Both the position numbers and the translations under genes were made by a program. A stretch of 64,000 nt of DNA from Agapanthus africanus (Eukaryota; Streptophyta; Magnoliopsida; Asparagales; Amaryllidaceae): NCBI GenBank assembly GCA_030015575.1, contig CM057344.1:185955044-186019043 (forward strand). Reading direction: 5' to 3'. Every line of letters starts with the position of its first letter. The first letter of the stretch is position 1. The notes under the pieces are model-generated. The model saw only the letters and a list, made by a program, of their open reading frames with translations. It searched no databases and was not told where the DNA came from. This document shows, piece after piece, positions 40,101-51,962 of the stretch.

Positions 40101-42168
40101 GGGCTACAACGTTTGTAGATCCGGTCCTCCACCTAATAGGCTCCGTGATGACGTCCCTCCGCTGTCCAAATTGAATCCATGACTCTAGCATCGGGTTCAT
40201 CGGAGAAAAGGGCGGACTTGGTCGTCGGCTTCGATGCCGAAGATGATCTACGTCGAGGCATCACAAGATCAAGCTCCCACTTCACCAAGTCATGAAAACT
40301 TGTGAAGAAAACACCCTATACTACTTGGCAAGAGGTAGAGGATGAAGAAATAGGAAGCGGGTTCACTTTAGAATTGGATTTCTCACTCTTTTTCACTAGT
40401 TGCCATTGATGGAGGCAAGCTTTCTTCATGTTGAAGAAGGAGAAGAAGATGAAGATAATATGATAAGTTTTTTTTCAAAAAGAAAATAATATGAATACTT
40501 ATCATATTTCAACCATGGTCAAGTGTAGAGAAAGAACTATGGTTAGTTTGGATGGTTAGGGTTAAGCATGAAGACAAAATGGTCACTTAGTCAAAGCTTC
40601 AACAACAAACAAAGAAAGCCACAATTTTCTCTTTATCATTTCCATAATAAATAAATAAATAAATAGATAAATGAATAAGTAAATCAAATGAAACCCTAAC
40701 CACTAACTAACCATGGTTTAATTCTTTGCACAAACCCAAGCTAGCATGTATCATCAAACATGATACAATCTTGTGCACAAAAATATATCACATATACAAT
40801 GTGCATTTCAAGTGAACTTCAAGTGAGAAAATCCATTTAAAGTGAACCAATACTAGTTAACGCAAAGTAATATATCAAATATATAATTATACATCAAATC
40901 ATTAAATCAACACTTGATTCAATGATCCGGTCATGTCGCATATAACCGACTAGTATCCAATGTATCGGCTTATCGAATCAATCCTCGATTCGATAACTAG
41001 GTTATATCGCATACAACCATTCGACACATTCATCGCGAGAATGGAATACGGTATCACATACATGCATTATTCTCGGTCCCGCACATATCTCATATGCGCT
41101 CCCATTTCGTTTCGCTTGAGCCAGGAAACCTCTGTGTAGGACTCTAAAGACTCGTCAATACGCCGGCAGCAGATGATGATCATATCAAGCACCCACAAGC
41201 CGCAAGCGGTCTGCTAAACGTAACGGCCACCCGGGTATTGAGCGATCAGAAGATCGACGAGCAAGCCCGCTCACACTCCTGTGAATCCAACCAGTAACAC
41301 TTACCGTACAATCCGGTCTGTTCGTCTGATATGTCGCATATCTTGCCTAGGGATGGTAAACGTCAGACCCCAGTAGCTCGATAAGTCATGTCGACGTAAG
41401 GTCCATAACATGTGTGAGACTACTAATAACACTTACCAGTAGATCACTGCAACCCTGGCCAGGGATTTCCTGTTATGGCCAGTCGAGCATAGCGCAACAT
41501 CAACCCCCAATACCGGGAGAGACGAATCCCCTCCTATCCCTCATTGCCTCCATGTGAATCGGGACTGTACCCAAAAACCACCTGTTTGCACGCCTCAGTA
41601 GAGCCGTGGTAGGGTGGAAATCAAAGCACAGTGGGAGACACACAAGACTCTTTGACGATCTCGGGTCAACAGACTAAGCTGTACCAGTGTCACCAGAGAA
41701 CTGCCATCTGATGTGAGGCATAATACCATCTAGGAGTTCTCGGCGAGTCCGTCCAGTGTACCCAGTCTCCACTGAGCACCCGCATACCATCTCCGATGTC
41801 AAATACCAATGGATATGGGATCATCCATCGCCCATCACATGGGTCGAGAAGATATACGCTAGTCTACTCTGGAATATCGATGCCCCGTCTCGATATTCCC
41901 ACGACTAGGAACATTGAAGGATGTACTCATTGACTACCCAGACCCCACTAGTATGAACTGCATCATAGTCCTGGAAGTCGAGTACACATCCTAAGGGCTT
42001 TATCAACATGTAACAGAGAGACAGAAAGTATACATGTTAAGATAAAGAGCAACCAGATAGCGTACTATCATGTCGAGCAAGAAAGTCCTACCTATATATG
42101 TCCCAGCATCCACTACAATATACATTCAATGTACAGTAATGGCCTCTAGGGCATACATATAACCAACA
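40101..42168 (-). repeat. Solo LTR F, main part
   Basis: Continuation of F after the E insertion, read on the minus strand from AACCAACA at 42168. It contains the A-family blocks, including the hairpin array (about 40787-41100) and the CCCTGGCCAGGG palindrome (about 41454). No open frame is supported. Confidence 0.88.
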
Positions 42169-42173
42169 GTAGT

Positions 42174-43619
42174 TTCTTGACCCGTTATGAGCCTCACATC
42201 GACATGACTTATCGGTTATTGGGGTCTGACGTTTACCACCCCTAGACTTGATATGCGACATATAAGATGAGGTGACCGGACTGTACGGCAAGTGTTACCG
42301 TCAGGCTTTTGCAGGAGTTGGAGCGGGCTTGCTTGCTGATCTTCTGATCGCCCAATACCCGGGTAGCCGTTACGTCCAGCTAGTACCGCTGACGGTTTGT
42401 GGGTGCTTGATGTGATCATCACCTACTGTCAGAGTATTGACGAGTCTTTAGAATCCTACGTAGAGCTTTTACTGGCTCAGGCAAAACAAAATAGGAGCGC
42501 ATATGTGATATGTGCGGGACCGAGAATAATGCGTGTATGTGATACCGTATTCTATTCTCACCTCTTTTGTATCAGTCGGTTATATGTGATATAGCTGGGT
42601 TATCAAATCAAGGGTTGATTCGATAAGTCGATACATTGGATGTTAGTCGGTTATATATGATATAACCGGATTATTAAGTCAAGTATTGATTTAATAATTT
42701 AGTATATAATTGTATATGTGATATACTAATTTGCATTAACTAACATTGGTTCACTTAAGCATTTGTTTTTCTCACTTGTGCACAACTTAATATATATGTG
42801 ATATATATTTATTTGTGTTTTCTTTTTGTATCATGGTTGTTAATACATCATACTTGGGTGTATGAGACATATACCATTCTATTTATAATGGTGGGTTATA
42901 ATTATTTAAGGTAATTACAAAATTAGTGGATATTTGGAGAGAGCATGAAGCTTGTAGAAGCTTGTTTTGCTTTGACAAAGTCCACTAACTTTGTTTTTAC
43001 TTTAGATATTTGTTAACCTAACCATTTGGATTAGACATGGTTATGTCTCTACATGAGTTAGTATATGATACTCACTCACCATGGTTCACTTACTCACTTG
43101 ATTATTATTCACATCTCATTTTAGTTTATCTTCTTCCTCAAGCTCAAAAATCTTGCTAGGGTTTTGATTAAGTGAGAGAGTATAGTGAGAAAAGAAATTC
43201 TAAAGTGAACCCACTTCCTATTTCTCCATCTTCTACTAGTTAGCACTTTAGTATAAGGTGTTTGCTTCACTAATTCTTTAGTTAGTGAAGTAGTAGCTTG
43301 AGTTGGCATCCCCTCGACGTTGATCATCTTCGGCCTCGAAGACTTCAAGCAAGGTCGCCCGTTTCTCTACGCGAAACCATGCAAGATTCCGGGAGTTCAA
43401 CGATCGCAGCGAAAGGACTACTACAAGGAGCTTATGAAGTGAAGGACCGATCTACAAAGGTTGTATTTCTTTTTTCACTTAGATAGTAAATGGTTTACTT
43501 TGTTTCCGTATTGTATTCTAGCTAACGATCATGTTTAGAGTTCCTTTTAACGGCAAAAATTTTAAAATAGCATGGACGATGCCTCCCGAAACCTCGCTGC
43601 CGTCGAGAAGAACCCAACA
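42174..43619 (+). repeat. 5' LTR of element D, second part
   Basis: It continues from 29311 after the F TSD (42169-42173) and ends ...GAACCCAACA directly before the D PBS. It contains the clearest copy of the eight-hairpin array (42497-42809). Confidence 0.9.
42497..42809 (+). repeat. Eight-site hairpin array in the D LTR
   Basis: Sites: 42497-42515 (GCGCATAT-GTG-ATATGTGC), 42535-42545 (GTAT-GTG-ATAC), 42577-42597 (CGGTTATAT/ATATAGCTG), 42600-42626 (class II, TTATCAAATCAA/TTGATTCGATAA), 42648-42668 (CGGTTATAT/ATATAACCG), 42671-42697 (class II, TTATTAAGTCAA/TTGATTTAATAA), 42712-42726 (GTATAT-GTG-ATATAC), 42789-42809 (AATATATAT/ATATATATT). All have three-base loops, a constant inner core by class and different complementary outer arms; several mismatches are G-U. 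Confidence 0.78.
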
Positions 43620-43620
43620 G

Positions 43621-43633
43621 TGGTATCAGAGCC
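43621..43633 (+). other. Primer binding site of element D, initiator tRNA-Met
   Basis: TGGTATCAGAGCC lies one base after the LTR end at 43619. Confidence 0.93.
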
Positions 43634-46109
43634 TAGCTAGGATATTATTCGGATAATGTTAGATTACGAACACGAAACAAACTCCGAACTTGAAACCCTA
43701 AATTCCAAGTTTCTGTCGTTTTTAAAACGAGCCCTAAAATTTATTTAAACATGTACAGAATCATAAATGTGTGATAACATGAACACTGATGAAATTTGGA
43801 GGTATTTGGCAACTTTTGGGCCGGCGACACCCCCTCCCCCACCGGCCAAATCCGAGCCCCCCTCCAAATTTTTCCAGTGTTCTATTGCATGGGTTTTGGT
43901 GCTTCAGGTGTTGTTTATTTTTGATAAATTATCATGTGATGTTAATTTACTATAATAACAATTCGGTGTGTTTCGTAGTCGTATTTTAACTATTTTTGAG
44001 ATACTTTAGACGTTGTTAAAAAGTTCAATCGGTTGTCAAATACCCACTTTAACCCTTGCCGGGAAAATTTCCAAGTGTTGGATTTTTCCCGTAGTTAAAA
44101 AGCTTTCAAAGATCATGCAAGTTATGCGATGGACCCTCTAGAAGAAGAAAATCTTAACTCGATTATGTGAACGTCAGAACCGCCACTGAACCCTCGGGTT
44201 TGTGGTGGTTCAGCGGTGCTACATGTGAGGCGTTGGTTTGGTCCTTCTACGGTTGGTTCATTGGTACTGTGGCGTGTGCTGAATAATTTTAAACTACGCT
44301 CAAGTGTTGAGCTTTTTGGGTAACCTTGGGTGTTCATTGATTCGATTAGAATGTTTAACATCGTCTAGTTTTATTTGTGATGTGATAACATGTGATGTTA
44401 TGTACTGCTGGATATGTTATATTGGATCGTCGCGTTTTGAATAGCCGGGGGGTTTTATGTTAGATGAGAGTTTTTATTTTCATTCATGTAAAATTAAATG
44501 TATGTAATATTCATTTATTGGGGCACTTCCGGGTTGAGGTTAATGTCATCATGTGTATATTATTTACTTTTCCGCATTAGGATAGACCCAAGGAGGGGAG
44601 CACAAGTAACCGGGTTCTAGAGTCCAGTGGGAGACCAACTCGAGGAGTCGAGCCCGGGTCTCCTAACTCTAGAATTGGTAGGGTTTCTTGCCGCTCTCGT
44701 AGGGGTCTAGGAATGTGGGTTTGGCTATTCATCGCGGCTGTGGAATCCGTGTTTTATATAGGCTCAAAATAAAATACGGACCTCCTAATATATCCAATAT
44801 TTCATATGTTTCTTATGATGCGATATCTGTGATGTGATCATTTGATATGTTGAGATGGATACTGTATATATAGTATATATGATATATTATATAAACGTTA
44901 CTTATGTTTTACACCCGCGCTAGCCCCGCCCCGCTCTGTCGTTAGTTACCTAACCTAACGGTGCATGACGGGACATCGAGGCGAATACGGATGGCATAAG
45001 TGTACGTTGAATTTATCTATGATGTTTAGGTGACTTAAATGATGGGACTTCATTAATGTGATTAATGAAAGAAAAGAAACCTAAAAGATGTTGTAGAATC
45101 AAATTTTTTAAAAAGGGTAGCTACAGTTTTCCTTTGCAATGTGATATATATGATATATCCCGCACCTTATTTGATGAGGAAAGAGACGAGATCCCTTCAC
45201 CGGGAGTGACCTCTTTAGCAAAACTGGCAGATGCTACAACACTCGGTTTGTCTTTTGATTGCTTTTGGAGTTTTTGCTTTGCATAGTGATATATATGATA
45301 TATCCCGCACCTTATTCGATGAGGAAAGAGCCGAGATCCCTTCACCGGGAATGACCTCTTTAGCAAAACTAGTGAAAGCCTCAAAAACACTCCATTTCAA
45401 AATTCACTCGATTCTACAACGATATCAAGTTCAATACGCAATAGGTTTTCTGAAAAACATGTCGTAGCCCTCTGTCATTTCAGATAAGTCCTACTAAGTA
45501 TTCGTGCTGCGTTTGTTGACCTTGTCAAGGCGTAGTGTGTGGTAGCTGACTAGTATTTATCCGCTTATGCATATGATGCAGATTGGATTAGGGTAGTTGT
45601 GCGGCCTTGTTGACCTTGTCAAGTGTCGTGCAGTTGGGTTTAATTCAATCAAGAAATGACGGGTTGAACTTGACTTGCGGTCTATGGTTTGTTGACCTTG
45701 TCAAGGTCATAGATCGTTTGGGGTAAAATATTATCGGGAATTTCAAGTGTTGAAATTTGCAATGAGATTGCAAACCTTCTATGAGACAGTTGGATCCTGG
45801 GAGAGTTTTACACAGGACAATTAGCCGATCAAGTAAGTGTCTAGAAAGGTGTCAACGGGGTTATGCCTCTGGGAAAATGAGATTTATTTTAATTAGGTCC
45901 GTGCGAAAGTACGGGGAACCTCCCTCAAACTACCGACACTGGCCTGGCTGAAAGATTGGCGTAATTGTAGGGTGTAATTAATCCCGGCTAATCTTTCCTT
46001 TTAGGGTTTGAAAGAAGATTTGATAAAAACAGTGGGAGCTATCCTGATTAGATAAAATAATAACCAATCTGATCTTGCTAAAGTGTTTTCTTCTCTCTCT
46101 CTCCAAGTA
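43634..46109 (+). other. Structured leader of element D
   Basis: Non-coding, with the shared module order: a GC-rich stretch with GGCCGG/CCGGCC ends (about 43819-43852), the GTTTTACACCCGCGCTAG block (44907-44923), the closing stem GTTGTAGAATC (45090-45100) with GATTCTACAAC (45410-45420), inside it two tandem hairpin modules (palindrome GATATAT-ATG-ATATATC near 45143 and 45289), triple hairpins (45516, 45610, 45692), and the GNRA hairpin (about 45898). The pyrimidine tract ends in CAAG rather than CAGG in this copy. From 44795 on it is duplicated at 51961. Confidence 0.78.
45516..45706 (+). ncRNA. Triple covarying hairpin element in the D leader (candidate)
   Basis: TTGAC-CTT-GTCAA at 45516, 45610 and 45692 (spacing 94 and 82). 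Outer arms: CTGCG/CGTAG (one G-U), TGTGCGGC/GTCGTGCA (8 pairs counting three G-U) and GGTCTATGG/TCATAGATC (9 pairs counting two G-U). All three loops are identical within this element but differ from those of A, C, E and H. The unit-2 copies are at 52682, 52776 and 52858. Confidence 0.62.
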
Positions 46110-49100
46110 GCGACCATATCATGCCTTAATCAAGAAAATAATATGGATGTATTGACCGAACCCGCATGTTATACTGTGCTGGGGAACGTTGGTTCCATTC
46201 TTTCTTATAAAAGTTATAAGACTGAACAGGATATAGGGGAATACCGGGATTCCCATGCCACCCAAATGAAGAAAGTACATGTTGATGCATTTTCCTCGGG
46301 TGTGTTCGTTACAGAGAACTGTTTCTTTATTTGCTCTACGTCTTGGGTATTAGATACCGAGTCAGGAGACCATATATGTAATCAGTTACATGGGCTGAGA
46401 AAAGGTAGAGAACTTGGAGAAGGTGATAAAGACATAAGGGTTGAAAATGGTGCAATTGTTGCAGCTAAAACCATCGGGGAATATCACCTTGTATTACCAA
46501 CTGGTAATACATTAATTCTGAACGAATGCTATTACATGCCAAACCTGATATGCAACATTAATATCGGTTTCTTTATTGAGTAAATAGGGATATAATTTTG
46601 TATTACAGGATAATGTTATGAACATTTTCCTGAACCAAAAGTTGGTTGGATCAGGCACGTTGTGCAATGGCATTTAGGTTTTAAATCAATCAATAGTTCT
46701 GAGCATAACAAATACACACAAGAGGAAGAGTTCAAAAATGAACGAATCTTTCTTTTGGCATTGTAGACTTGGCCAAATTAATGCGGCATGACTAGCTAAG
46801 TTGAATAAGAATGGATATTTGAATCTGTTTGAATTTTCATCTTATGACACTTGCCAATCATGTCTCAAAGGGAAGATGACCAAAACTCCGTTTATAGGAC
46901 ACGGAGAAAGAGTTACGGAACACTTGAGACTGGTACATAGTGATGTATGCGGTCCCATGTCTACACATGCCAAGAATGGTTCTGCGTACTTCATTACATT
47001 CACTGACGATCTCTCTAGATTCGGATATGTGTTCGTAATGAAACACAAATCAGAAGCTTTTGAGAAATTTAGAGAATATAAACAAGAAGTCGAGAACCAA
47101 ACCGGGAAAAGTATTAAAATCCTTCGATCTGATTGAGGAGGTGAATACTTGAGCAATGAATTCCTAGACTTCCTAAAAGAGAATGGGATTCTCTCTCAGC
47201 TAACTCCTCTATATACACCATAACACAACGGTGTATCGGAACTGAGGACCGCACCCTATTAGATATGGTGTGCTCTATGATGAGCATAGCTGAGTTACCT
47301 ATTTCCTTCTGGGGATATGCGCTGGAGACAGCAGCATACCTATTGAATCAAGTTCCATCTAAATATGTACCTACCACACCATAAGAGATATGGAGTGGGA
47401 AGAGACCATATCTTAAACGAGTTAAGATATGGGGTTGTCCGGCCTATGTCAAAAGACAAAATCCGGACAAACTCGAGGAACGGTTAGTTCTTTTCAAGTT
47501 TGTGGGATATCCAAAGAACTCATATAAATATTTTCTCAACCACAGTGATGAACAAAAGGTGTTTGTTGCTCAACATGCCACCTTTTTAGAAAAGAAATTT
47601 CTTGTAAAAAAAATTAGTGGCAAAGTGGTAAAACTGGAAGAAGTTCCAGACGCACAAACCACAACAGAAGATTTGGTGGAACCAGAGGATTCGGTAGTTC
47701 CCGATGAACCCCAGCCACTCCGCCGATCTAGTAGGGTTCCTCATCTACCTAAGAGATACTATGGTTTTCTCATGGATAGTGGGAGCGAGGATTGCATCAA
47801 GGAGGATGATGACCTAACTAGATTCGAGCAGGCCATCACGAGTGGAGACTCGGTAAAATGGCTGGATGCAATGCGGTCCGGGATGGAATCCATGTACACC
47901 AACAAAGTATGGACTTTCGAAGAAGCTCCTGAAGAGGTAAAACCCATTGGGAGTAAGTGGATCTTCAAGAAAAAACTTGGTGTAGATGGGAAAGTGGAGA
48001 CTTTCAAAGTTAGACTTGTTGCAAAGGGTTTTCGTCAACGACCAGGTGTGGATTATGACGAAACCTTTTCTCCAGTGGCTATGCTTAAATCCATCCAGAT
48101 CATGCTTGCCATCGCTGCATATCATGACTATGAAATTTGGCAAATGGATGTTAAGACCGCCTTTCTAAATAGTGATTTAGAAGAGAGCGTGTACATGACT
48201 CAGCCGGAGGGCTTTGTAGCTAGTGGGAGCAGCGGGAAGGTGTGCAAGCTGCTTAAATCCATCTATGGATTAAAGCAAGCATCGCAGAGTTAGAACATAT
48301 GCTTTGATGACGTTATCAAAGAGTTTGATTTCTTTAAAAACGTAGATGAACCTTGTATATACAAGAAGGTAGCAGAGAGTAAGGTTGTCATCCTCGTATT
48401 GTACGTGGACGTCATACTCTTGATAGGAAATGACATTCCTATGCTACAATCGGTCAAGTTCTTCTTATCACAACGATTCTCAATAAAAGATCTAGGGGAT
48501 GCCTCCTACATCTTGAGGATTAAGATTTATAGAGATAGATCTAAACGGATACTGAGATCGTCCCAATCCAGGTACATTGACACCATACGAAAGATGTTTA
48601 GTATGGAAGAATCCAAACGTGGGTTTTTACCCATGATCTCTGGACTCACTCTCTCCAAAGAGATGTATCCCAAGACTTTGGAGAGAGCTCACATGCAAGG
48701 TATACCCTATACTTCGGCAGTAGGCTCTATCATGTACGCGATGCTATGTACCAGACCCGATGTAGCACACTCACTAAGTGTAGTGAGTAGGTATCAAGCA
48801 GATCCTGGAGAGAGTCACTGGACAGCTGTGAAGAGCATTCTCAAGTACATACGAAGGACTAAAGAGATGCTCTTGGTGTATGGTAATGGAGAACTCCAAG
48901 TAGAGTCCTTTACCGATTCGAGCTTCCAGAGTGATAAGGACGACTCTAAGTCGCACTCGGGATTTGTCTTTACCATCAATGGAGGGGCAGTATGCTGGAA
49001 GAGTTCCAAGTAGGAAACCGTGGCAGACTCGACGATGGAGGCTGAATACATCGCTGCCAACGATGCTGCCAAAGAGGCTGTCTGGATCAAGAAGTTCATA

Positions 49101-49385
49101 ACTGAATTTGGAGCGGTTCCATCCATTGAGTATCCAATACTTTTGTATTGTGATAACAATGGAGCGGTGGCTTTAGCCAAGGAACCCAGGTCCTATCAAC
49201 GACCCAGGCATATTCTGAGGTGGTATCACCAGATCCGGGAGATAGTTGATCGCCGGGAGATCGAGGTCAGGAGGGTAGACACGAAGAACAACACAGCGGA
49301 TCCACTCACGAAGGCCATTCCCCAGATACAGTTCGAGAGAATCTTCGGGATACTCGGTATGCGATACTACAGCAGCTGGCCCTAG
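46110..49385 (+). pseudogene. pol: Gag-less copia pol of element D, multiply broken
   Basis: It begins with the MDVLTEPACYTVLGNVGS peptide in place of Gag. Protease: the DTG motif is changed to DTE, so the active site is lost. Integrase: frames 46801-47136 and around, with in-frame stops after QINAA and after KILRSD. RT: 47502-48293, ending in a stop before WN; YVDD is changed to YVDV (48399 onward). RNase H: 48399-49013 and 49020-49385, split by a TAG in SSKQ. The C terminus GMRYYSSWP is complete. Stops and motif losses make it non-functional; all are shared with unit 2 apart from later private changes. Confidence 0.9.
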
Positions 49386-49399
49386 TGCAAGTGAGAGAT
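49384..49399 (+). other. Polypurine tract of element D
   Basis: AGTGCAAGTGAGAGAT, one G-to-A change from the usual tract; unit 2 has the usual form before 56564. Confidence 0.8.
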
Positions 49400-50023
49400 T
49401 GTTAGTTGTATGTATGCCCTAGAGGCCAGTATTGTACATATGATGTATATTATATTGGATGCTTGGACATATATAGAGAGGACTTTCTTGCTCGATATGA
49501 TAGTATGCTATCTAGTTGCTCTTTATCTTAACATGTATACTTGTCTCTTGATACTATCTTATGGTTACATGTTGGTAAAGCCCTTAGGATGTGTACTTGA
49601 CTACCAGGACTATAATGCAGATCATACTAGTGGGGCCATGGTACTCCATAAGTTCATCCTTTAATGTTCCTAGTCATAGGTGTATCGAGACGGGGCATCG
49701 ATATACCAGTGTAGACTAGCGTATACGCTTATTGACCCATGAGATGGGCGATGGATGATCCCATATCCATTGATGTTTGACATCAGAGATGGTATATGGG
49801 TGCTCAGTGGAGCCTGGGTACACTAGACGGATTCGCCGAGAACTCCGAGATGGTATTATACCTCACATCATATGGCAGTTCTCTGGTGACACTTGTACAG
49901 TTTAGTCTGTAGACCCCAGATCGTCATAGAGTCTTGTGTAATTCCCATTTTGCTTTGATTTCCTCATTACCACATCCAAGAGGGCATGCAAAACAGCGGT
50001 TTTTGGGTACAGTCCCGAGTAAC
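49400..50023 (+). repeat. 3' LTR of element D, truncated by element H (unit 1)
   Basis: It starts TGTTAGTTGTATGTATGCC and breaks off at ...CCCGAGTAAC, where H begins in inverted orientation (TGTAGGG at 50024). The last five bases, GTAAC, are the expected H TSD; the partner lies beyond the window. It matches 28549-29311 by eye. Confidence 0.88.
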
Positions 50024-51960
50024 TGTAGGGTTCCTAGGCACTCTAATGAGGTCTCACAAGGCATCAACCATGCCAATTTCAAATTTTATGGATGCCGAGA
50101 AACCCTAATACAGATCGTTGGCTAGAAGTTTAGGCGAAAGATGCAACTAGTAAACTACTTTACTAAGAGAACGGAAATACAACCTTTGTAGATCCGGTTC
50201 TCCACCTCCATAGCTCCGCAATGAAGTCTCCTCGCTGTCCAAATGGAAACCCGGGCTCAAGCGTCGGCTTCATCGGAGAAATGGGCGGGCAAGATCGTCG
50301 GCTTCGTGCCGAAGATGATCTACGTCGAGGCATCGCTAGATCAAGCTCCAACTTCACCAAGTCAAGAAAACTTGTGAAGGAAACACACTCTACTACTTGG
50401 CAAGAGGTAGAGGATGAAGAAATAGGAAGTGGGTTCACTTTAGAATTGGATTTCTCACTCATTTCATCAATTCACCATTGATGAAGTCAAGCTTTCTTCA
50501 TTGAAGAAGATAAGAAAATGTTATGATAAGTTTATTCAAAAAGGAAAATAAAATGAATACTTATCATTTAGCAACCATGGTCAAGTGTAGAGAATGAACT
50601 AGGGTTAAGTGGAATGGTTAGGGTTAAGCATGAGACAAAATGGTCACTTAGTCAAAGCTTCATGAAGCTTCAACAACAAACAAAGTTAGCCACCATTTTC
50701 TCTTTATGCTTTTTATTTTCCAAAAAGAATAAATAAATAAATAAATATATATAAGAAAATGAAAACCCTAACCATTACACAACCATGGTTTAATCTTTAC
50801 ACAAACCCAAGTTAGCATGCATCATCAAACATGATACAAACTTGTGCACAAAAACATATCACATATACAATGTGCACAAACAAGTGAGAAAATCCATTTA
50901 AAGTGAACCAATACTAGTTAATGCAAAGTAATATATCAAATATATAATTATGCATTATATCATTAAATCAACACTTGATTTAATGATCCGGTCATGTCGC
51001 ACACAACCGACTAGTATACAATGTATCGTTTTATCGAATCAATCCTTGATTCGATAACTAGGTTATATCGCATATAACCATTCGACACATTCATCGCGAG
51101 AATGAAATACGGTATCACATATACGCATTATTCTCGGTCCCGCACATATCTCATATGCGCTCCTATTTCGTTTCGCTTGAGCCAGGAAACCTCTGTGTAG
51201 GACTTTAAAGACTCGTCAATACGCCGGTAGCAGATGATGATCATATCAAACACCCACAAGCCGCAAGCGGTCTGCTAAACGTAACGGCCACCCGGGTATT
51301 GAGCGATCAGAAGATCGACGAGCAAGCCCGCTCACACTCCTGTGAATCCAACCAGTAACACTTACCGTACAGTCCGGTCTCGTCGCCTGATATGTCGCAT
51401 ATCTCGCCTAGGGGTGGTAAACGTCAGATCCCAATAGCTCGATAAGTCGTGTCGATATGAGGTCTATAACAGTTCGAGAAACTACAGGTAACACTTACCA
51501 GTAAATCTCAGCAACCCTGGCCAGGAATTTTCGGTTATAGCCAATCGAATACAGCGCAACATCAACTCCCTATACCGGGAGAGACGAATCCCCTCCTATC
51601 GCTCATTGCCTCCATGTGACTCGGGATTGTACCCAAAAACCACCGTTTTGCACGCCCTCTTGGACGTGGTAAGGTGGAAATCAAAGTAAAGTGGGAACCA
51701 CACAAGACTCTATGACGATCTCGGGTCAACAGACTACTCTGTACCAGTGTCACCAGAGAAATGCCATCTGACGTAAGGTATAATACCATCTGGGAGTTCT
51801 CGTCGAGTCCGTCCAGTGTACCCAGTGTCCACTGAGCACCCGTATATCATCTCTGATGTCAAACACCAATGGATATGGGATCATCCATCGCCCATCTGTA
51901 TGGGTCGAGAAGGCATACGCTAGTCTACTGTGGTATATCGATGCCCCGTCTCGATATACC
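50024..51960 (-). repeat. 3' LTR of element H, partial copy (unit 1)
   Basis: Same as the first 1.9 kb of 57188-59394, cut by the duplication junction at 51960. It includes the hairpin array (about 50864-51180). A 99-codon minus-strand frame at 50163-50462 is not called a gene. Confidence 0.88.
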
Positions 51961-51962
51961 CA

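Larger units (their letters stand above)
29312..42168 (-). mobile_element. Solo LTR F (A family), split by element E
   Basis: Excluding element E and its TSD copy, this is one 2219-bp LTR on the minus strand, from TGTAGGG at 29312 to ...AACCAACA at 42168. It is flanked by an exact TSD (GTAGT) and has no internal region, so it is a solo LTR left by LTR-LTR recombination. It sits inside the D 5' LTR and hosts E, which orders the events D, then F, then E. Confidence 0.9.
44795..51960. repeat. Unit 1 of a 7.17-kb tandem duplication
   Basis: It runs from the D leader through D pol, the truncated D 3' LTR and most of the H 3' LTR. Unit 2 follows directly (51961-59126) with the same stops and indels and only scattered differences. 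The junction reads GATATACC|CAATATTTC: the left half is H LTR, which in unit 2 continues CCCACGACTAGG (59124 onward), and the right half is D leader (44794 onward). They share CCA, so this is illegitimate joining at microhomology, not homologous recombination. Confidence 0.9.

Noticed and set aside
43767..43989. Overlapping 62-66 codon plus-strand frames in the D leader
   Set aside because: No similarity to any element protein, overlapping in different frames, within a non-coding leader.
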